Origin: Streptococcus macedonicus ACA-DC 198
Lineage (GTDB): Bacteria > Bacillota > Bacilli > Lactobacillales > Streptococcaceae
Reading direction: 5' to 3'
Assembly (NCBI GenBank): GCA_000283635.1
Contig: HE613569.1
Span: 2,066,035 to 2,130,034, forward strand
Length of the DNA: 64,000 bases
This document shows, in pieces, positions 28,249-39,142 of this stretch (position 1 is its first letter; the number at the start of each line of letters is the position of its first letter). The notes beneath the pieces are model-generated. The model saw only the letters and a list, made by a program, of their open reading frames with translations, did not search any database and was not told the DNA's origin. The position numbers were made by a program, and so were the translations under genes.

Positions 28249-28371
28249 GATTCAATCACAATATCAAGTAAATCTTAGCTGAATTTTATCCATTCAGATT
28301 AATAAAACATTAGCTAAATCTACTTAAAGCATTCCTTTCCAAATATAAAATTAAGATTATTAATACACAAA

Positions 28372-28482
28372 AAAACAGCCAAAACCCTCGAAAATTGTGC
28401 GGCAAAAACGCACAATTCTCATGAGCTTTGACCATCATGATTATTGTTATGATTATTGTATCAAATTAAGTTAAAATGTCAA
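28372..28482 (-). promoter_or_regulatory. mnmG promoter and structured leader
   Basis: A strong promoter lies on the minus strand: TTGACA (28477-28482), 16 bases, TACAAT (28455-28460). Downstream in the leader a nine-pair stem AATTGTGCG/CGCACAATT (28393-28417) is flanked by GAGGG and a T7 run at 28372-28378. The leader is about 200 nt to the mnmG start. The promoter is convincing; the hairpin may be an attenuator. Confidence 0.6.
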
Positions 28483-28564
28483 TTTAATTGCCGATAATTT
28501 TTCGAGCAATAGTTGATTATATAGATAAGCCAAACCTGTCAACTTTTAATTACATTTTTGTCAA

Positions 28565-29827
<1,263 letters not shown>

Positions 29828-29867
29828 TTACACTTAATTCTAATGCTTTTTCTCATTTATTATCGTT

Positions 29868-29896
29868 TACCCTTTTGCCTTCCTCTGTTATAATAA
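29868..29896 (+). promoter_or_regulatory. promoter of sdaAB-sdaAA
   Basis: TTTACC, 17 bases, then a perfect TATAAT near 29890. It lies about 30 bases upstream of the sdaAB start. Confidence 0.65.
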
Positions 29897-29924
29897 GTAA
29901 GCATAGATTCTTAAAGGAGTAGAT

Positions 29925-30596
29925 ATGAAAAATCTAAAATTCCAATCCGTATTCGACATCATCGGTCCCGTGATGATTGGTCCGTCTAGTAGCCATACGG
30001 CTGGGGCTGTTCGCATTGGAAAAATTGTTAACTCTATTTTCGGAGAAATTCCCAATTCCGTAACCTTTCATTTGTACAATTCATTTGCTAAGACTTACCG
30101 TGGCCATGGAACTGACAAAGCTCTCGTTGCAGGTATCCTTGGCATGGATACTGACAATCCTGACATCAAAAATTCATTAGAAATCGCTCACCAGAAAGGC
30201 GTTCGCATTTATTGGGATATTCTCAAAGATAGTAACGCTCCACATCCAAATACCGCTAAAATTACCGTTGAAAAAGGTGACAAAAGCATGAGTATTACTG
30301 GCGTATCAATCGGCGGAGGAAATATTGAGGTAACTGAACTAAATGGTTTCTCTGTATCGCTGAAAATGAATACACCAACTTTAATTATTGTTCACCAAGA
30401 CATTCCTGGAATGATTGCCAAAGTGACAGATATTCTATCTGAACATCATATCAACATCGCCCAAATGAATGTAACTCGTGAACGTGCTGGTGAAAAAGCA
30501 ATCATGATTATCGAAGTTGACTCTCGTGATTGTCACAAAGCTGTTGAACAGATTCAACAAATTCCACATTTGCACAATGTTAATTTCTTTGATTAG
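29925..30596 (+). CDS. sdaAB: L-serine dehydratase, iron-sulfur-dependent, beta subunit
   Basis: A 223-residue subunit of the enzyme that converts L-serine to pyruvate and ammonia. The family motif GPSSSHTAGAVRIGK is near the N-terminus and a C-terminal ACT domain begins at about residue 150 (TLIIVHQDIPGMIAKVTDIL). It is followed after 11 bases by the alpha subunit, the usual two-gene operon. A ribosome site AAAGGAG lies before the ATG. Confidence 0.96.
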   Translation: MKNLKFQSVFDIIGPVMIGPSSSHTAGAVRIGKIVNSIFGEIPNSVTFHLYNSFAKTYRGHGTDKALVAGILGMDTDNPDIKNSLEIAHQKGVRIYWDILKDSNAPHPNTAKITVEKGDKSMSITGVSIGGGNIEVTELNGFSVSLKMNTPTLIIVHQDIPGMIAKVTDILSEHHINIAQMNVTRERAGEKAIMIIEVDSRDCHKAVEQIQQIPHLHNVNFFD

Positions 30597-30607
30597 AAAG
30601 GAAAAGA

Positions 30608-31480
30608 ATGTTTTATTCTATTAAAGAATTAGTTGAACAAGCCGATAAAGATTTTAACGGTAATATTGCTGAACTAATGATTGCCACCGAAATGGAATTA
30701 AGTGGGCGTAGCCGTGATGAAATCATTCACATCATGACGAAAAACCTTCAAGTCATGAACAATTCTGTTACTGACGGACTAACCCCTAGTAAATCAATTA
30801 GTGGTCTAACTGGTGGAGACGCCGTCAAAATGGACACCTACCTTAAATCGGGTAAGACTTTGTCAGATACCACTATCTTGACCGCTGTCCGCAATGCCAT
30901 TGCTGTCAATGAACTGAATGCCAAAATGGGACTTGTTTGTGCTACACCAACAGCTGGCTCTGCTGGTTGTTTACCTGCCGTTCTGACAACTGCTATTGAC
31001 AAATTAAAACTTTCTGAAGAAGAACAGTTGAACTTTTTATTCACTGCTGGCGCTTTTGGACTCGTTATTGGAAATAATGCTTCAATCTCTGGTGCTGAAG
31101 GTGGCTGTCAAGCTGAAGTTGGCTCTGCTTCTGCAATGAGTGCCGCAGCTTTGGTTAAGGCTGCTGGTGGCTCTGCTTTCCAAGCCAGCCAAGCAGTTGC
31201 TTTTGTTATCAAAAATATGCTTGGGCTTATCTGTGATCCTGTTGCAGGGCTTGTTGAAGTCCCATGTGTTAAACGCAATGCTCTTGGTTCAAGTTTTGCA
31301 CTTGTGGCTGCTGACATGGCACTTGCTGGCATTGAATCTCAAATTCCAGTTGACGAAGTTGTTGATGCGATGTATCAAGTTGGAGCAAGTCTTCCAACTG
31401 CCTTTCGTGAAACTGCCGAAGGTGGCTTAGCTGCCACACCAACAGGACGACGATTACAAGCTCAAATTTTTGGAGAATAG
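30608..31480 (+). CDS. sdaAA: L-serine dehydratase, iron-sulfur-dependent, alpha subunit
   Basis: The 290-residue catalytic subunit. It holds the cysteines expected to ligate the [4Fe-4S] cluster (CATPTAGSAGC near residue 119 and CDPVAGLVEVPC near residue 215) and NNASISGAEGGCQAEVG. It works with SdaAB and is encoded directly after it, with an AAAGGAAAAG site. A nested palindrome just after the stop probably ends transcription. Confidence 0.96.
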   Translation: MFYSIKELVEQADKDFNGNIAELMIATEMELSGRSRDEIIHIMTKNLQVMNNSVTDGLTPSKSISGLTGGDAVKMDTYLKSGKTLSDTTILTAVRNAIAVNELNAKMGLVCATPTAGSAGCLPAVLTTAIDKLKLSEEEQLNFLFTAGAFGLVIGNNASISGAEGGCQAEVGSASAMSAAALVKAAGGSAFQASQAVAFVIKNMLGLICDPVAGLVEVPCVKRNALGSSFALVAADMALAGIESQIPVDEVVDAMYQVGASLPTAFRETAEGGLAATPTGRRLQAQIFGE

Positions 31481-31519
31481 TTTGCTAAGCATTTAGTATT
31501 TTAATACTATAGTAGCAAA
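31481..31519 (+). terminator. nested hairpin after sdaAA
   Basis: TTTGCTA/TAGCAAA encloses TAGTATT/AATACTA. The structure is strong but lacks a T run, so it may be a weak terminator or a 3'-end stabilising structure. Confidence 0.5.
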
Positions 31520-31579
31520 ACATTCAATCTTGACAAAATTGTCAATGATGAGTTGACACTATTTTACAGGAGAGTAAAT

Positions 31580-32215
31580 ATGAAATCTATCTTATTCGAC
31601 CTCGACGGAACCTTGGTAAATTCCAGTCCAGGAATCAAAGCAGCATTTAATTACGCTTTTAAAAGATTACAGTTACCTTTACAGACTGACAAGCAATTGT
31701 CAACATTTATCGGTCCACCCTTAGAAGTTACCTTTGCTAATTATTTCACTGAGAAAGCCGATATTGACAATGCAATAAAAACTTTTAGAGAATATTATAA
31801 CGCTAAAGGTGTTCATCAAGTTTCACTTTATGCTGGTATTTCCGACCTACTAAAAGAATTGAATGACTTAGGCTACTCTCTCTATGTCACAACAAGTAAA
31901 CACGAACCAATGGCTAAACTAATGTTGACCGAGCTTGGTATCATCTCAAACTTTAAGCAAGTTTATGGTTCAACTCCTGAACATTTTCACAAAGCAGATG
32001 TGATTAACACTTGTCTTACAGAACAAGTAATCCAAGCAGCCGAAGCCGTCATCATCGGTGATACAAAATTTGATATGATTGGTGGTCAGAAAACAGGTGT
32101 TAGAAGGCTTGGTATTACTTGGGGCTTTGGTTCTGCTGAAAGTTTACAAGAATACGGCGCTGAAATAATCTGTCATCAACCACAAGACATTAAAAAAACA
32201 CTATCATCGCTATAA
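31580..32215 (+). CDS. HAD family hydrolase, phosphoglycolate phosphatase-like
   Basis: A 211-residue haloacid dehalogenase-type phosphatase. Motif I FDLDGTLVNS with its nucleophilic Asp is at the N-terminus, motif II TTSKH lies near residue 115 and motif IV IIGDTKFD near residue 165. The cap domain type and length match the Gph/PpaX group (COG0546), but the substrate cannot be fixed. The ATG at 31580 with AGGAGAG is chosen; nine more in-frame codons begin with TTG. Monocistronic. Confidence 0.88.
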   Translation: MKSILFDLDGTLVNSSPGIKAAFNYAFKRLQLPLQTDKQLSTFIGPPLEVTFANYFTEKADIDNAIKTFREYYNAKGVHQVSLYAGISDLLKELNDLGYSLYVTTSKHEPMAKLMLTELGIISNFKQVYGSTPEHFHKADVINTCLTEQVIQAAEAVIIGDTKFDMIGGQKTGVRRLGITWGFGSAESLQEYGAEIICHQPQDIKKTLSSL

Positions 32216-32236
32216 GATGATTAGTGCTTTCTTTTT
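32199..32236. terminator. bidirectional terminator overlapping the HAD gene end
   Basis: CACTATCATC and GATGATTAGTG form a stem with one bulge, with T6 on the plus side and A7 before it, which gives T7 on the minus strand. It serves both the HAD gene and the convergent lytic transglycosylase gene. Confidence 0.8.
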
Positions 32237-32244
32237 TATTTAGC

Positions 32245-32901
32245 TTAATAACCCCAAGCAGATAAGCCTTGAGCATTATAGGCGTTTATAGCAGCTGTAA
32301 TCTGATCTTGAACAGTTGCTGTTGACCCCCAACCAGGCATTGTTTGAAATAAACCTGATGCCCCAGAAGCATTTGTCACACTTGGATCACCATTAGATTC
32401 ACGTGCAATGATTGCTTCCCAAGTTGATTGAGGAACACCTGTTGCTGCTGCCATTTGCGCTGCAACTTCTGTACCGACAGTACCAGCAGTGTTTCCATTT
32501 GATGCTGTTGTTGCATCAACTACTTCTGAACTTGTTGTTGTCGTATAAGAAGCTGACTCTGTCGCAGTCGTATCTTCAACAACTGGCTCTTCTGATTCTG
32601 TGTAAACTTCTTCTACCTCAGTAGCTTCTTCGGTAGCAGGTTCTTCATACACCTCGCTGATTTCTGCTGAGCTAGACTCAGATGATGTTGTACTTGTTAC
32701 TGTTTGATTTAAAGTCGATGAAAGACTTGTAGATGTTGATTTAACAACCTCTGCCTCAGCATGTGTTGTAAACGTATCTGAGAATAATTCTATTTTTGGA
32801 ATAAGGAAAATAATCATAGCCAAGCTCAAAGTTGCTCCGAGCACGCTAACGATAATATTTCTTATTTTTCTTTGTTTTGCTTTAGCAATCCTACTATACA
32901 T
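32245..32901 (-). CDS. membrane-anchored or secreted lytic transglycosylase-like protein
   Basis: A 218-residue protein with a basic N-terminus, one membrane helix or signal peptide (residues about 16-36), a low-complexity S/T/E-rich stalk (about 50-135), and a C-terminal transglycosylase SLT-like domain with [13 protein letters not shown] (catalytic Glu) and [15 protein letters not shown], ending SAWGY. It would cut peptidoglycan glycan strands outside the cell. The next gene upstream is a LysM protein with a similar C-terminal domain, so two related wall enzymes lie side by side, each with its own terminator. Confidence 0.85.
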   Translation of the reverse strand: MYSRIAKAKQRKIRNIIVSVLGATLSLAMIIFLIPKIELFSDTFTTHAEAEVVKSTSTSLSSTLNQTVTSTTSSESSSAEISEVYEEPATEEATEVEEVYTESEEPVVEDTTATESASYTTTTSSEVVDATTASNGNTAGTVGTEVAAQMAAATGVPQSTWEAIIARESNGDPSVTNASGASGLFQTMPGWGSTATVQDQITAAINAYNAQGLSAWGY

Positions 32902-33055
32902 AAATATAAACTATATACCTCTCTAGAACTCCTTTTTCTATCGTATAATTTAATTGTTACTCGGAGATTGAAAATATGTTAAAAATGTTACAAAAACATT
33001 GAAACTTACCCCAATTCTCCTGAAAAATACTATTTTAAAGCCATTTTGAGCAAAC

Positions 33056-33089
33056 AAAAAAGATTTGAGAGTTTCTCTCAAATCTTTTT
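33056..33089 (-). terminator. terminator of the LysM gene
   Basis: AAAAAGATTTGAGA and TCTCAAATCTTTTT form a perfect 14-pair stem with a five-base loop. It is symmetrical and can act on both strands. Confidence 0.9.
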
Positions 33090-33107
33090 AACTAATTATC
33101 TAAAATC

Positions 33108-33701
33108 TTAATACCAACCATTTGCATTCCAGAAGGCAAGGGCTGCTGACCATGAACCATAACGGCTTGCAACGTATGCATCTGCAACACGTTCTTGGTT
33201 TTCAGCTGATAAGTCACCATTCAAGTAAGAAATCGTTAATTGGTAACGTCCGTAGTATTGACCATTTTGAGCTGTGTAGCTACCACTTGATTCGCGTTGT
33301 GCGATTGTTTCTTTAGCGGCTGCATCTGCTGAGCTCAAGTTTGATGAATAAGTTGTACTTGTAGTTGTTGTTGTATCTGTACTTGCAGCAGTAGATGTTG
33401 CTGATGATGAATCATCAGTAGTAGCTGCTGAAGTTGTAGTTTCTGTTGTTGAAGCTGTTGAATCCAATTCTAAGATTTGACCAACAGTAATGAAGTCAAC
33501 GTTAGAGATACTATTTAATGATGCCAATTGTTCAACTGTAGTATTGCAAGTTGAGGCAATTTCAGAAAGAGTATCACCTGATTTAACTGTGTAAGAATCT
33601 GCATTAGCGACTGCTGGGGCGATCAGTGCTGCTGCAAAAGCTGCGCTAGCAACTCCTAACTTAATAGTTTTCGATTTACTTTTTAAAGTATTTTTTTGCA
33701 T
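33108..33701 (-). CDS. secreted LysM-domain cell wall protein (transglycosylase-like C-terminus)
   Basis: A 197-residue secreted protein. The signal peptide (LGVASAAFAAALIAPAVANA) is cut near residue 34. One LysM domain follows (DSYTVKSGDTLSEIASTCNT, residues about 35-80), which binds peptidoglycan, then a T/S-rich linker, then a C-terminal domain with IAQRESSGSYTAQNGQYYGRYQL and SWSAALAFWNANGWY, related to the Apf/transglycosylase-like wall hydrolases. The ATG has an AAGGAG site. Wall remodelling is the likely role. Confidence 0.9.
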   Translation of the reverse strand: MQKNTLKSKSKTIKLGVASAAFAAALIAPAVANADSYTVKSGDTLSEIASTCNTTVEQLASLNSISNVDFITVGQILELDSTASTTETTTSAATTDDSSSATSTAASTDTTTTTSTTYSSNLSSADAAAKETIAQRESSGSYTAQNGQYYGRYQLTISYLNGDLSAENQERVADAYVASRYGSWSAALAFWNANGWY

Positions 33702-33804
33702 TATATGCTCCTTTTTACAAATTAGTATAGGATATATAATACAGGGTTAATGTTACCTGAGCTTTAGTCTTTTATTAAAATTATTACAATTAGATTGTAT
33801 TAAG

Positions 33805-33836
33805 ATAAAGAAAACGCCTACAAATAGGGCGCTTTA
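33805..33836 (-). terminator. terminator of the ecf operon
   Basis: On the minus strand AAAGCGCC and GGCGTTTT pair, followed by CTTT. It overlaps the last codon of ecfT. Confidence 0.65.
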
Positions 33837-34631
33837 GCTTTTCTTAAGCCAAAATAGCAAAATTCCTAAAATAACTAACACTATTAAAGCTAAAGTATCT
33901 TTTAGGTGCCATTGCAAAATTCGGTATTTAGTTCGTCCATCTCCGCCTTGGTAACCACGTGCTTCCATGGCAAGAGCAAGAGCATCTGCTCGTTTAAAAC
34001 TCGATGCAAAAAGCGGAATAAGGATTGGAATGATTGATTTTACCTTTTGAATCAGATTTCCTTCTCCAAAATCCACACCACGCGCTCGCTGTGCCTTCAT
34101 AATACGTGTCGTATCATCCATCAAGGTTGGAACAAATCGTAGGCTTAGTGAGAGCATTAAGCCTATTTCGTGTACAGGAACCTTAAAACGAACAAAAGGC
34201 TTTAGAAGTGATTCTACAGCGTCTGCAAGGCTCAACGGTGTTGTTGTCAAAGTCAGCAAGGTTGAAAAGAAGATGATTAATACAAAACGCATAAAAATCA
34301 AAACTGCTTGGCTAAAACCGTAGCTTGTTATTTTAAGAAAACCAAATTGAAAATAGGTTTGACCACCTTGTGTAAAAAACATTTGAAACAAAGTTGTGAA
34401 TAAAATAATACCAATCATTGGCTGAACACCTTTTAAGAAAAAGCTCAACTTAATCTTCGATAGCAAAACAACTATCAAGGTAAATGCAACCATAATAATG
34501 TTTGTCACCACATTATTAGCCCAGAAAACAATAACAATGTACAAAATCATTGCTAAAAGTTTGCTACGTGGATCTAAGCGATGAATCAAAGAATTTCCTG
34601 GAACATAACGTCCGAGTATTAATTTATCCAT
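33834..34631 (-). CDS. ecfT: energy-coupling factor transporter transmembrane protein EcfT
   Basis: The 265-residue scaffold of group II ECF vitamin transporters. It has several membrane helices (about 25-125 and 240-262) and the two coupling-helix motifs: [14 protein letters not shown] near residue 180 and [14 protein letters not shown] near residue 215, which contact the two ATPases. It overlaps ecfA2 by 8 bases. Substrate is set by S-components encoded elsewhere. Confidence 0.96.
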   Translation of the reverse strand: MDKLILGRYVPGNSLIHRLDPRSKLLAMILYIVIVFWANNVVTNIIMVAFTLIVVLLSKIKLSFFLKGVQPMIGIILFTTLFQMFFTQGGQTYFQFGFLKITSYGFSQAVLIFMRFVLIIFFSTLLTLTTTPLSLADAVESLLKPFVRFKVPVHEIGLMLSLSLRFVPTLMDDTTRIMKAQRARGVDFGEGNLIQKVKSIIPILIPLFASSFKRADALALAMEARGYQGGDGRTKYRILQWHLKDTLALIVLVILGILLFWLKKS

Positions 34632-35466
34632 GTTTCACCACCTCTGCAAATTCTTCTATAGTAATTGGTAAACTTTCTAGCTGTAGACCACGTTTTACAA
34701 GCTGCTGAGCAAACTTGGTGATTTTTGGCACACCAAGTTGTTTGCTTTCAAGAAAATCAACATCCTGAAAAACTTCTTTAGGGTAACCAGAACGAACTAA
34801 TTTTCCACCTTCAAGGACATTGACATAATCCGCATAATTAGCCACATCGTCCATCAAGTGGGTTACTAAAACGATTGTCATACCATTTTGATGCAATTCC
34901 TTAAATAAACTCATAAGCTCACGACGCCCTTTAGGATCTAAGCCTGCTGTTGGCTCATCTAAGACCAGCACCTCTGGTTCCATGGCTAAAATACCAGCAA
35001 TCGCAACACGGCGCATTTGACCACCTGATAATTCAAATGGATTTTTTTCAAAAAATTCCTCACTAATGCCAACCATAGCTAGCTTTTCACGTGCTAGTTG
35101 TTCAGCTTCTTCTATGGAAACACCAAAATTTTGTGGACCAAAAGCGACATCTTTAAGAACAGTCTCCTCAAAAAGCTGGCTTTCAGGAAATTGAAAAACA
35201 AGTCCTACTTTTTTACGCACAGGTTTGATGTCTTTATTTTTAGAGTCAGCTGTAATTTTTATATCATTTACGATGACTGCGCCTTCTGTAGGCACATTAA
35301 GCCCATTTAATAGCTGCATAATCGTTGATTTACCTGAGCCAGTATGTCCAATAAAAGTGGTATAAGAGCCCTCTTTGATACTAAGATTAATGTCAAAAAG
35401 GGCACGCCCTTCAAAAGGTGTCCCTGCTTGATAAGTATAATTTACGCTTTCAAGAGTAATTCCCAT
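34624..35466 (-). CDS. ecfA2: energy-coupling factor transporter ATPase EcfA2
   Basis: A 280-residue ABC ATPase. Walker [16 protein letters not shown]-loop [14 protein letters not shown], signature [15 protein letters not shown], Walker [13 protein letters not shown] and the H-loop THLMDD are all present. It pairs with EcfA1 and EcfT to power vitamin uptake. Its start overlaps the ecfA1 end by 25 bases, so the two are translationally coupled. Confidence 0.96.
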   Translation of the reverse strand: MGITLESVNYTYQAGTPFEGRALFDINLSIKEGSYTTFIGHTGSGKSTIMQLLNGLNVPTEGAVIVNDIKITADSKNKDIKPVRKKVGLVFQFPESQLFEETVLKDVAFGPQNFGVSIEEAEQLAREKLAMVGISEEFFEKNPFELSGGQMRRVAIAGILAMEPEVLVLDEPTAGLDPKGRRELMSLFKELHQNGMTIVLVTHLMDDVANYADYVNVLEGGKLVRSGYPKEVFQDVDFLESKQLGVPKITKFAQQLVKRGLQLESLPITIEEFAEVVKHG

Positions 35467-36284
35467 AACTGATCTTCTAATTCCTTTTCCGTAAGATAAT
35501 TGTTTGTAAACTCAAACCCTTTATTTTTTAAAGTAGAGATAAGTTTGGCTGAAAAAGGAATATCTAGTCCTAACGTCAATAATTCTTCTCCTCTAGCAAA
35601 GAGTTCTCGCGGTGTTGAGCTTGACTCAACTTTTCCTCTTTTCATGACTAACACACGGTCACTCAATGCAACTTCATCTAAGTCATGAGTGATAGAAATA
35701 ACCGTCATATTATACTGATCACGAATCTCTTTTATCGTCTGAATCAATTCTAAACGACCTTCTGGGTCTAACATACTTGTTGCTTCGTCCAAAATAATAA
35801 TATTCGGACGCATAGCAATTACTCCAGCAATCGCAACACGTTGTTTTTGTCCGCCAGAAAGACGTGACGGCTCACGATCAGCAAAGTCAGACATTCCAAC
35901 TAATTGAAGTGCCTCTTTAACACGTGACTGCATTTCCTCAAGAGGAATTCCTTTATTTTCAAGTCCAAAAGCGACATCGTCCTCAACGGTTGCTCCAACA
36001 AATTGATTATCTGGATTTTGAAAAATCATTCCAATCTTCTGACGAATGTTCCACACATTTTCTTCCGTTAAAAGCTCGTTTTCAACAAAAATATCGCCTG
36101 ATTCAGCGGCCAACAGCCCATCAATCAAACGAACTGTTGTTGATTTTCCTGAACCATTGTGCCCAATAATAGACAACCATTCACCTTGTTTCACGTGAAA
36201 CGATAAATCATCCAAGGTGTAATTGTCCTGATTATCGTCATATTTAAATTTTAAATGTTTAACGTCAATACTATTCAATGTCAT
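35442..36284 (-). CDS. ecfA1: energy-coupling factor transporter ATPase EcfA1
   Basis: A 280-residue ABC ATPase with Walker [16 protein letters not shown]-loop [14 protein letters not shown], signature [14 protein letters not shown], Walker [13 protein letters not shown] and H-loop THDLDE. It is the partner of EcfA2. Its ATG overlaps the pgsA stop by four bases (ATGA), so it is part of the same long operon as pgsA, rodZ and the M16 genes. Confidence 0.96.
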   Translation of the reverse strand: MTLNSIDVKHLKFKYDDNQDNYTLDDLSFHVKQGEWLSIIGHNGSGKSTTVRLIDGLLAAESGDIFVENELLTEENVWNIRQKIGMIFQNPDNQFVGATVEDDVAFGLENKGIPLEEMQSRVKEALQLVGMSDFADREPSRLSGGQKQRVAIAGVIAMRPNIIILDEATSMLDPEGRLELIQTIKEIRDQYNMTVISITHDLDEVALSDRVLVMKRGKVESSSTPRELFARGEELLTLGLDIPFSAKLISTLKNKGFEFTNNYLTEKELEDQLWELLLKA

Positions 36285-36835
36285 TTAAATGTATCCTTAA
36301 AAAGGAATCTTGCTCCCTTGAAGTAATCATATCCTGAATAAATGGTAAAAATCAATGCCACATAAAGTAAAAGTGTGCCAATGATTGAAAAATGGCATAG
36401 TAAGAAAATAATTGAAAACATTTGTGTAAATGTTTTGACTTTTCCAGGCATAGCAGCTGCTAAGACTGTTCCACCATTTTCAACAAGTAAAAGACGAAGT
36501 CCTGTAACGGCTAATTCACGACAAATAATGATAGCAGCAATCCAAGCAGGAACCATTTTTAATTCAACAAGCATAATAAATGCTGTCATTACCAACATTT
36601 TATCGGCTAATGGGTCAGCAAATTTACCAAAGTTAGTAACAACTTGCCATTTTCTTGCAAGATAACCATCTAAATAGTCTGTAATGCTTGCCAATGCAAA
36701 AACAATTGCAGCAACAACATGCCCTGTCAAGCTCTTCCCGAAACAAAGGATAAGAATGAAGAGCGGAATCATCACGATACGTCCTAATGTGAATAAATTA
36801 GGAATGTTTTCTTTTTTTGTAAAATCGATTTTCAT
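36281..36835 (-). CDS. pgsA: CDP-diacylglycerol-glycerol-3-phosphate 3-phosphatidyltransferase
   Basis: A 184-residue membrane enzyme that makes phosphatidylglycerol phosphate, the precursor of phosphatidylglycerol. The CDP-alcohol phosphotransferase motif is seen as DYLDGYLARKWQVVTNFGK continuing into ADPLADK. Four or so membrane helices follow. It lies between rodZ and ecfA1, the usual arrangement. Confidence 0.96.
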   Translation of the reverse strand: MKIDFTKKENIPNLFTLGRIVMIPLFILILCFGKSLTGHVVAAIVFALASITDYLDGYLARKWQVVTNFGKFADPLADKMLVMTAFIMLVELKMVPAWIAAIIICRELAVTGLRLLLVENGGTVLAAAMPGKVKTFTQMFSIIFLLCHFSIIGTLLLYVALIFTIYSGYDYFKGARFLFKDTFK

Positions 36836-36844
36836 TTTTCTACC

Positions 36845-37789
36845 TTACTGAATATTAATTGTAATATAACTTAGCGTTGTACTTGTTAATGCAGAAGTGT
36901 CAACTTCTTGTCCATCAATGGTTACTGTCACACCTTCAGTAACTCCCAAAGTAATCAAAGAACTTGTTGTTCCAGAAGGAAGAACTGCAGTATAACTTGT
37001 TGTTCCAGTTGACGAAAGAAGAGTACCAGAATCATTAGATTCTGAATTTGTCACAGACACCCAACTACTGTCTGCACCAGATAAGCTAATTTCAACAGTT
37101 AAACTATCTGTCACATTTGACAAGTTTACTGTCAAGCTATTGCCGCTTCCCTCAGTTGACATTTTCAAAGAAGTATCTTCCTCAGAAGATGATGACTCAC
37201 TTGTTGAAGAAGAACTTTCTGATGATGTTGAGTCTGTCGTTGTTGAACTACTGCTATGGACAACGGAGTAGCTTTTACTTGCGTTATTGCTATCGCTTTG
37301 CAATTGATTCCAAGTCACGAAAGAAACAAAAGCTAAAATTCCCAAGGCTACCAAGCAAAGCATCACAATCGGAAGGTAAGAATTTGTTTTTTCTTTTCCT
37401 TTGTAACGGTTTGAGCGTGAGCCAATAATAAAGCTATCATCGCTAGCTGATTTTGCAATGCTAATTGTTTCATCTTGCGGCGTTTTCGCAATACTCTCAG
37501 TATTAGTAGTGGTAGATTCTACTACGTGCTCTTTTTGCTCCTCATCTGATGAATCAACTTCTTGTTCATGATATTTTTCCAACAAATCAGCGGTGTCAAG
37601 CTCAACAGCTTCGCTATATTGTTGTAAGTAAGTTTCAATCTTATCTTTAGGGATTAATTTAAATTGTTCAAGCTCCAAAGCCAAAAGATGTGGCGAAGGA
37701 ATCGCTGTTTTTTCTTCAACTTCTTCTAATGTCAGGTGTTTTGCCACCCGAGCTTCTCTTAAAATCTCACCAATCGTTTGTTCTCTCAT
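36845..37789 (-). CDS. rodZ: RodZ-like helix-turn-helix membrane protein
   Basis: A 314-residue bitopic protein. The N-terminal HTH domain (residues about 5-70, IGEILREARVAKHLTLEEVE) faces the cytoplasm, a single membrane helix (about 136-158, SYLPIVMLCLVALGILAFVS) follows, then an S/T-rich linker and a C-terminal DUF4115 domain outside (about 220-314). In rods RodZ links MreB to the wall machinery; in cocci lacking MreB it acts with the elongation complex. It lies between yfmH and pgsA, as is usual in streptococci. Confidence 0.88.
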   Translation of the reverse strand: MREQTIGEILREARVAKHLTLEEVEEKTAIPSPHLLALELEQFKLIPKDKIETYLQQYSEAVELDTADLLEKYHEQEVDSSDEEQKEHVVESTTTNTESIAKTPQDETISIAKSASDDSFIIGSRSNRYKGKEKTNSYLPIVMLCLVALGILAFVSFVTWNQLQSDSNNASKSYSVVHSSSSTTTDSTSSESSSSTSESSSSEEDTSLKMSTEGSGNSLTVNLSNVTDSLTVEISLSGADSSWVSVTNSESNDSGTLLSSTGTTSYTAVLPSGTTSSLITLGVTEGVTVTIDGQEVDTSALTSTTLSYITINIQ

Positions 37790-37852
37790 ACAGGTTTCCT
37801 TTAATAAAATGTAATCAGGTCTATTATAGCAAATTTTAGAAAGTATTTCGAT

Positions 37853-39142
37853 TTATTTTGGCAGGATTGTGAATTCTGTTGCATCAGCATGTGTTAAGAA
37901 ATCATTACCGATTTTCAAGACTTCTGCAAAATCTAACGTTGCTAATAGTTTTGGAACCTCTAAATAAGTTTCATCTTTTGATAAATGATTAATAAATTGC
38001 GCTGATAAGTTATCAATAGAATCTAGGCTTTTGAAGAAATCGCCATACAATTCCTTTTTGACAATTTTAAAGTGTTCTTCTGATAAATCGTCCAAATCGC
38101 TTGATTGAGATACTTTATTCAAATATTGACGGATATTATTTGCCATCGCAATTGGTTCCAAAGTATCTAAAGAAATAATCAAAAACTGAAAATCTGGATA
38201 AACTTCAATTTCAAAACCAAAGGAATCATCAATCTGTCCACTTTCATAAAGCTGCTGATAACGTTTTGATGTCCAGCCAAGCAACATGGTAAAGAATAAT
38301 CGCAACGCCAATTCTTGACGTAAAATTGAAGTTCCCTTTGGCAACTGTGCTCCTCTATAACCAATTGCCAATTTAGGTTGAGTGACATCCATTTGAATAT
38401 TCTTTTTCGGCACTACCTGCTCATACACCAAACCTTGTCGTTTAACAACGTGTTTTTTACTTGCCTTTTCTTTTTGCTCTTTTTTGATTTGATTAAATAG
38501 CAAGTCCTTATCGAAATTTCCAACAAGCAACAACGTCATTTCCTGTGGGGAGTAGAAAATACTGTGATTCTCTTTTAAATCTGCCACAGAAATATTTTCA
38601 ATACTTTCTTGCGTGCCAGCAATATCTTGAGCAAGGGCAGTGTTAGGATATAAATTTTCAAGAATTCCTTGATAAAGACGGTAGTCTGCATCATCTTGAT
38701 ACATGTCAATTTCTTGACCAATAATATCTTTTTCACGCGTAACAGAGGCTTCTGTAAAGGAGGTTTCTAATATAAACTGCTGAAGAAGTGTCACATTTTC
38801 TTCTAGATTGTCAACCGCAGAAAAATAGTAGCAAGTCTTGTCAAACGTTGTAAAGGCATTACTATTTGCTCCCGCATTAGTAAATAGCTCCGCAACATCC
38901 TGTCCATCCTCCAATTCAAACAATTTGTGCTCTAAAAAATGAGCAACCCCCTCGTTATATTTTTTGAACTGTCCATCATATGTAAACTTCGTGTCAAGAG
39001 AGCCAAAATTTACAATCATCATTCCACAACTTTCTTGAAAATCTTGTTTTGGAATCAGAAAAACTTTCAATCCATTTTCTAACTCAGCCGAGTAAATTTT
39101 TTCATTTATTTCTGAAAAAATTTGCTCCTTTAATTCTGTCAT
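37853..39142 (-). CDS. M16 family metallopeptidase, YfmH-like
   Basis: A 429-residue peptidase of the insulinase family. The zinc-binding motif HxxEH is present as AHFLEHKLFE near residue 69, with the distal Glu expected in the region ENVTLLQQF to EIDMYQDD about 75 residues later. It starts directly after the yfmF stop codon with no gap. YfmF-like partners lack the zinc motif, so the pair probably forms one enzyme with active and inactive subunits. Substrate unknown. Confidence 0.9.
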   Translation of the reverse strand: MTELKEQIFSEINEKIYSAELENGLKVFLIPKQDFQESCGMMIVNFGSLDTKFTYDGQFKKYNEGVAHFLEHKLFELEDGQDVAELFTNAGANSNAFTTFDKTCYYFSAVDNLEENVTLLQQFILETSFTEASVTREKDIIGQEIDMYQDDADYRLYQGILENLYPNTALAQDIAGTQESIENISVADLKENHSIFYSPQEMTLLLVGNFDKDLLFNQIKKEQKEKASKKHVVKRQGLVYEQVVPKKNIQMDVTQPKLAIGYRGAQLPKGTSILRQELALRLFFTMLLGWTSKRYQQLYESGQIDDSFGFEIEVYPDFQFLIISLDTLEPIAMANNIRQYLNKVSQSSDLDDLSEEHFKIVKKELYGDFFKSLDSIDNLSAQFINHLSKDETYLEVPKLLATLDFAEVLKIGNDFLTHADATEFTILPK

